Part shown: positions 60,586 to 64,000 of the stretch, piece after piece
Layout of the letters: each line of letters starts with the position of its first letter
Numbering within the stretch: position 1 is the first letter of the stretch
Assembly (NCBI RefSeq): GCF_034377145.1
Contig: NZ_CP139707.1
Location: 1,435,001-1,499,000, forward strand
Direction: 5' to 3'
From: Sulfitobacter sp. OXR-159
GTDB taxonomy: Bacteria; Pseudomonadota; Alphaproteobacteria; Rhodobacterales; Rhodobacteraceae
DNA length: 64,000 bases
Program-made: the position numbers and the translations under genes
Notes under the pieces: model-generated
Told to the model about the DNA's origin: nothing
Database searches by the model: none
The model's input: the letters and a program-made list of their open reading frames with translations, nothing else

Positions 60586-61197
60586 ATGCGAAAGACGGGA
60601 CGTTTGGCCGGTCTGGCCGCGGTAGGTTTGGCGGCAGCCGGGATGATCGCGATGGGGGCAGCGCCGGCGGCTGCCGATATGTTTGCCAGCAAAAACCGCG
60701 CGGGTTTGTTTTCGTCTCAGAAAAGCATCCTCGATAACCGCGCATCCAAGCAATATTCCGCCTCCGTTCGGCTGCAACCGCCCAAGGTTGTCACCCCGAC
60801 GAAATGGGACGCGCCGAAATACAACGGTTCCTACAAAGGGGCCTTTCTGACCCATGCCCGCGCGGCGGCGACCCGGCATGGTATCCCGGTTGATCTGTTT
60901 CTGCGGCTGGTTCAGCAGGAAAGCGGCTGGAACCCCAAGGCGCTGTCGCACAAGGGGGCGATGGGATTGGCTCAACTGATGCCCCAGACCGCGCAGGCGC
61001 TGCGCGTCGACCCGACCGATCCGGTGCAGAACCTTGAAGGCGGCGCGCGCTACCTCAAAATACAGTACCGCGCTTTCGGAAGTTGGGAGCTGGCGCTGGC
61101 GGCTTATAACGCGGGGCCGGGGGCGGTTAAGAAATACGGGGGCGTCCCCCCCTATAAAGAAACGCGGAATTACGTTAGAGTGATCACTGGCAGCTAA
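60586..61197 (+). CDS. Lytic transglycosylase, SLT domain
   Basis: The 203-residue product has a signal peptide ([20 protein letters not shown]) and an SLT goose-lysozyme domain: [20 protein letters not shown] (catalytic Glu), [39 protein letters not shown] and [20 protein letters not shown]. It cleaves peptidoglycan in the periplasm. GGGGGCAGAG lies upstream of ATG 60586. Confidence 0.9.
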   Translation: MRKTGRLAGLAAVGLAAAGMIAMGAAPAAADMFASKNRAGLFSSQKSILDNRASKQYSASVRLQPPKVVTPTKWDAPKYNGSYKGAFLTHARAAATRHGIPVDLFLRLVQQESGWNPKALSHKGAMGLAQLMPQTAQALRVDPTDPVQNLEGGARYLKIQYRAFGSWELALAAYNAGPGAVKKYGGVPPYKETRNYVRVITGS

Positions 61198-61376
61198 GCC
61201 ATTGATATCTATGGGTCTGTATGGCGCGGTGGGCGTTTGTCCGCCTATTTTCACGTGCCTATGCCCCCTTGGCCCGGCGCCCTAGGGAACCGCTGGGGCG
61301 ATCTTGGGGTTCTTTGATCAGAAACTTTGCAGCGGGAAATTCTCGCCTCAGAGATAAAAGATCAAAGGAGAACGAG

Positions 61377-61904
61377 ATGCTGACGAATATGAAAAATATC
61401 GCCCTTGCCGCCGGTGTAAGCGTTATTGCGCTGAGCAGCTCTGCTTTTGCCCAAGATAAGATCATGGTCTCGAAAATCGACGTTGAATCCTCTGTCAGCG
61501 CGGCTGCAGAGAGCAACGCCATGGACTTCTATCCTGATCTGGAAGAAGACCTGCGCGCCGAAGTGGCAGAGCGTGTGCCGATGAGCAGCGATGGTGCCGA
61601 TCCGCAGATCAAGATCGATATCCGCAAGATCTCTCTCAACGGCGCAACCATGTTGGCCGACAGTAAAGAATTTAACGAGTTGGAAGGCGTTGTTGATATC
61701 ACAAGCCCCACCGGTGACAACGCTGGTCTGAGCTTCCCGGTAAAGATCTCGGCCTATAGCGGCGAAGACATCGCACCCGAAGGCTATGTCAACGTGCCGC
61801 CGTCTGAGACTGAATTCTACGTGGCGCTCGTGTCGACCTTTGCCGATGTTGTGGCCGAAGGTCTGGCCAATGTGAACACAGCTGGTTCGGCTGTTGATCC
61901 CTAA
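61377..61904 (+). CDS. Periplasmic hypothetical protein
   Basis: The 175-residue product has a signal peptide (NIALAAGVSVIALSSSAFAQ) and an acidic alpha/beta domain (IDVESSVSAAAESNAMDFYP, IKIDIRKISLNGATMLADSK, YVNVPPSETEFYVALVSTFA). I do not recognise the family. AAAGGAG precedes ATG. It ends before a strong terminator. Confidence 0.72.
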   Translation: MLTNMKNIALAAGVSVIALSSSAFAQDKIMVSKIDVESSVSAAAESNAMDFYPDLEEDLRAEVAERVPMSSDGADPQIKIDIRKISLNGATMLADSKEFNELEGVVDITSPTGDNAGLSFPVKISAYSGEDIAPEGYVNVPPSETEFYVALVSTFADVVAEGLANVNTAGSAVDP

Positions 61905-61970
61905 ATCCGGCCCTTAAAACCGGATTACGATTACCTCAGGCCGTTCCCCCCTTAGACCGCCTGAGGCAGT

Positions 61971-62000
61971 AGGCGCGGCTCTTCGGAGCCGCGCCTTTTT
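61971..62000 (+). terminator. Intrinsic terminator
   Basis: GGCGCGGCTC-TTC-GGAGCCGCGCC followed by TTTTT, downstream of the periplasmic gene at 61904. A second stem CCTCAGG/CCTGAGG lies just before it (61934-61965). Confidence 0.88.
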
Positions 62001-64000
62001 CATTCTGCTGCCGTGCCCACTTCGATCACCGGCTCCATCTCGGCGAATTGCTGGGCTGAGAGGTGGCATTTAATCTGATGCCCGTCCGCCATGGTGACCA
62101 TCGGCGGGACCTCCCGTTCGCAAAGGTCTCCCGGCACCTGTGATTTCCAGCGGCAGCGCGTTTGGAAAGGGCAGCCCGGTGGCGGGTTCATGGCCGAGGG
62201 CACGTCGCCTTCGAGGACGATGTGTTTCTTCTTCACCTTGGTATCGGCAATCGGCACGGCACTCAGCAGCGCCTCGGTATAGGGGTGATAGGGCGGCGAG
62301 AAGACTTGATCGGTGTCGCCCAATTCGACCACATGGCCCAGATACATCACCATCACCCGGTCGCTGAGATAGCGCACGATGGAGAGGTCATGGCTGATGA
62401 ACAAGAGCGTCGTCTTCTGTTCGCGCTGAATCTCCATCAACAGGTCTGTCACTGCAGCCTGTACCGAAACATCCAGCGCCGAGACCGGCTCATCCGCCAC
62501 CACGATCCGCGCGTCACCCGCAAAGGCGCGGGCGATGCCGACCCGCTGTTTTTGCCCGCCGGAAAGTTGCCGCGGCATGCGGGTGGCAAATTCACGCGGC
62601 AGTTTGACCAGATCGAGCAGTTCCAGCATCCGCTGCTTGCGCTCTTTCTCATTCTTGCCGATGCGGAAAATTTCCAACGCGCGGATGATCTGCCGCCCGA
62701 CGGTCATGGAAGGGTTCAGCGTGTCGAAGGGGTTTTGAAAGACCATCTGAACATCGGCGACATTCTTGGTCGTGCGGTCGTCAATCGCCACCCCGCCAAT
62801 ATCCTTGCCGTCAAGGTAGATGTGCCCCTCGGTCGCCGTCTCAAGCCCCATGAGGACCTTGGCGAAGGTGGATTTGCCGCAGCCTGATTCCCCGACAATG
62901 GCGAGGGTTTCGCTCTCATGGGCCTCGAAACTCAAGGATTCGTTGGCTTTGACCACCTTGGTATTGCCGCCGCCGAACATGGCATTTGCCGCGACCTGAT
63001 AGTATTTCTTGAGCTTGTCCATCTTGAGGACGACCTCGCCAACATCGCCCTTTTCCTTGACCTCGGCCAGTTCCAGTGGCGCTTGCCAGTCGATTTCTTG
63101 AAAGCGAATACAGCGGGTTTCGTGCCGGTCGTTGCCGGGTACGCTTTCCATCGGGATCGGCGCGGCATCGCAGCGGCCCGCCATGAAATAATCGCAGCGG
63201 GGGCCGAAGTTACAGCCGGGCGGGCGTTCATGGGGCAGGGGGAAGTTGCCGGGAATGGCCACAAGAGGGCGCGCGTTCTTGTCAGCGCCGGGCAGAGGGA
63301 TCGAACGGAAGAGCGCCTGCGTGTAGGGGTGCTGCATCTCGTCGAAGACATCGTGGATGGAGCCCTTCTCGACCGCTTCGCCGGAATACATCACGCAGAT
63401 ACGGTCGCAGGTTTCCAGCACCAGCCCGAGGTTGTGAGAAATGAACAGCATCGAGGTGCCGTATTTCTTACCCAAATCCTTCACCAGATCCACCACCGCC
63501 GCTTCGACGGTCACATCAAGCGCGGTCGTCGGCTCATCAAGGATCAGAAGCGAGGGTTCAGACATCAGCGCCATGGCAATCACGATGCGCTGCTGCTGCC
63601 CGCCAGAGAGTTGGTGCGGGTAGGCTTTCAAGATGCGCTCTGGATCGGGGAGTTTCACATCCGTGACCACCTGAAGCGCCCGCGCATAGGCTTCTTTCTC
63701 GGACATGCCCGCGTGGATCATCGGCACTTCCATCAACTGTTTGCCGATGCGCATGGCGGGGTTGAGGCTGGCCATCGGCTCTTGATAGATCATCGCGATC
63801 TCGCTGCCGCGAATGTCGCGTAGTTCTTCGGCGCTCATCTCGCTGAGGTCGCGGCCCTTGAACTTGATGGAGCCGCCGACGATCCGGCCATTGCGGCCCA
63901 GATCTTGCATCACGCCCAGCGCCACGGTCGACTTGCCGCAGCCGCTTTCGCCCACCAGCCCCACAGCTTCGCCCGGTTGGACGCTGACAGAGAAATCCAT
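62000..64000 (-). CDS. Dual-ATPase dipeptide/oligopeptide-type ABC transporter ATP-binding protein, 5' end outside window
   Basis: The 666 codons in the window hold two complete nucleotide-binding domains. The first has VGLVGESGCGKSTVALGVMQ (Walker A), QLSGGQQQRIVIAMAL and LLILDEPTTALDVTVEAAVV. The second has LAIVGESGCGKSTFAKVLMG, QLSGGQKQRVGIARAF and IVVADEPVSALDVSVQAAVT. Each is followed by the C-terminal oligopeptide-ABC Cys segment (PPGCNFGPRCDYF and PPGCPFQTRCRWK). The fused DppD-DppF layout resembles GsiA and YejF. The start lies beyond 64000; permease and binding-protein genes should lie upstream. Confidence 0.93.
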   Translation of the reverse strand: MDFSVSVQPGEAVGLVGESGCGKSTVALGVMQDLGRNGRIVGGSIKFKGRDLSEMSAEELRDIRGSEIAMIYQEPMASLNPAMRIGKQLMEVPMIHAGMSEKEAYARALQVVTDVKLPDPERILKAYPHQLSGGQQQRIVIAMALMSEPSLLILDEPTTALDVTVEAAVVDLVKDLGKKYGTSMLFISHNLGLVLETCDRICVMYSGEAVEKGSIHDVFDEMQHPYTQALFRSIPLPGADKNARPLVAIPGNFPLPHERPPGCNFGPRCDYFMAGRCDAAPIPMESVPGNDRHETRCIRFQEIDWQAPLELAEVKEKGDVGEVVLKMDKLKKYYQVAANAMFGGGNTKVVKANESLSFEAHESETLAIVGESGCGKSTFAKVLMGLETATEGHIYLDGKDIGGVAIDDRTTKNVADVQMVFQNPFDTLNPSMTVGRQIIRALEIFRIGKNEKERKQRMLELLDLVKLPREFATRMPRQLSGGQKQRVGIARAFAGDARIVVADEPVSALDVSVQAAVTDLLMEIQREQKTTLLFISHDLSIVRYLSDRVMVMYLGHVVELGDTDQVFSPPYHPYTEALLSAVPIADTKVKKKHIVLEGDVPSAMNPPPGCPFQTRCRWKSQVPGDLCEREVPPMVTMADGHQIKCHLSAQQFAEMEPVIEVGTAAE

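Overview
The window looks like a chromosomal piece of a marine Rhodobacteraceae (Roseobacter-group, Sulfitobacter/Ruegeria-like) bacterium. It is GC-rich. The host part carries gene orders typical of that group (xerD, aroK-aroB, CorC/CNNM protein, ssb), an RTX-type Hint protein, DUF1127 and YaeQ proteins, and a sulfonate-type catabolic cluster. The assignment rests on gene content and protein style, not on an rRNA gene.

Region 1 (1 to about 21,700) is the right-hand part of a prophage. Its end lies in the 3' half of a tRNA-Leu(CAA) gene at about 21,650-21,704. It holds a Panacea-domain protein (cut by the window edge), a fragment carrying a phage inorganic-pyrophosphatase-like domain, a divergent pair of Arc-type ribbon-helix-helix regulators, a BRO-N/KilAC antirepressor, HNH endonucleases, two tail-fibre genes, a lysis cassette (small membrane proteins, amidase, Rz/Rz1), a minus-strand operon of small zinc-ribbon and orphan genes, and a GIY-YIG protein. 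Two insertion sequences have hit it. An IS630-type element splits an HNH gene with a TA duplication, and an IS1380-type element splits tail fibre 1. In both cases the original reading frame can be rebuilt. The most novel signal is a roughly 60-nt leader present three times (8598, 13792, 16144). Each copy follows a -10-like box and precedes a phage gene, and each has complementary segments that can pair although their sequences differ.

Region 2 (21,966-30,026) is a plus-strand cluster: LysR regulator, FAD/GcvT oxidoreductase of the dimethylglycine/sarcosine dehydrogenase family, CuyA/DcyD-type PLP lyase, DegT-type aminotransferase, Asp/Glu-racemase-family protein, HpsN/HisD-type dehydrogenase, and the C-terminal remnant of a YeiH/TauZ-type exporter. 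I infer catabolism of an amino-sulfonate such as cysteinolate/cysteate, with C-S cleavage by the CuyA-like enzyme.

Region 3 (30,079-38,206) mixes stress and detoxification genes: a Tat-exported GH-A-clan glycosidase, YaeQ, a TetR-controlled CxxC peroxidase-like protein with a clear operator, an arsR-acr3-arsH arsenic set, and an aldehyde dehydrogenase.

Region 4 (38,382-45,767, minus strand) is a five-gene RsbRST stressosome operon. It ends in an SpoIIE/RsbX-type phosphatase with its own ATPase domain and a hybrid HWE-type histidine kinase. A ProX-ProW-ProV glycine betaine importer lies upstream, with an intrinsic terminator between proX and proW. Region 5 (46,067-64,000) is host housekeeping: DUF1127 protein, Hint/RTX protein, molybdopterin nucleotidyltransferase-like protein, DUF2254, CorC, metallophosphoesterase, XerD, shikimate enzymes, SSB, lytic transglycosylase and a dipeptide-type ABC ATPase cut by the window end.
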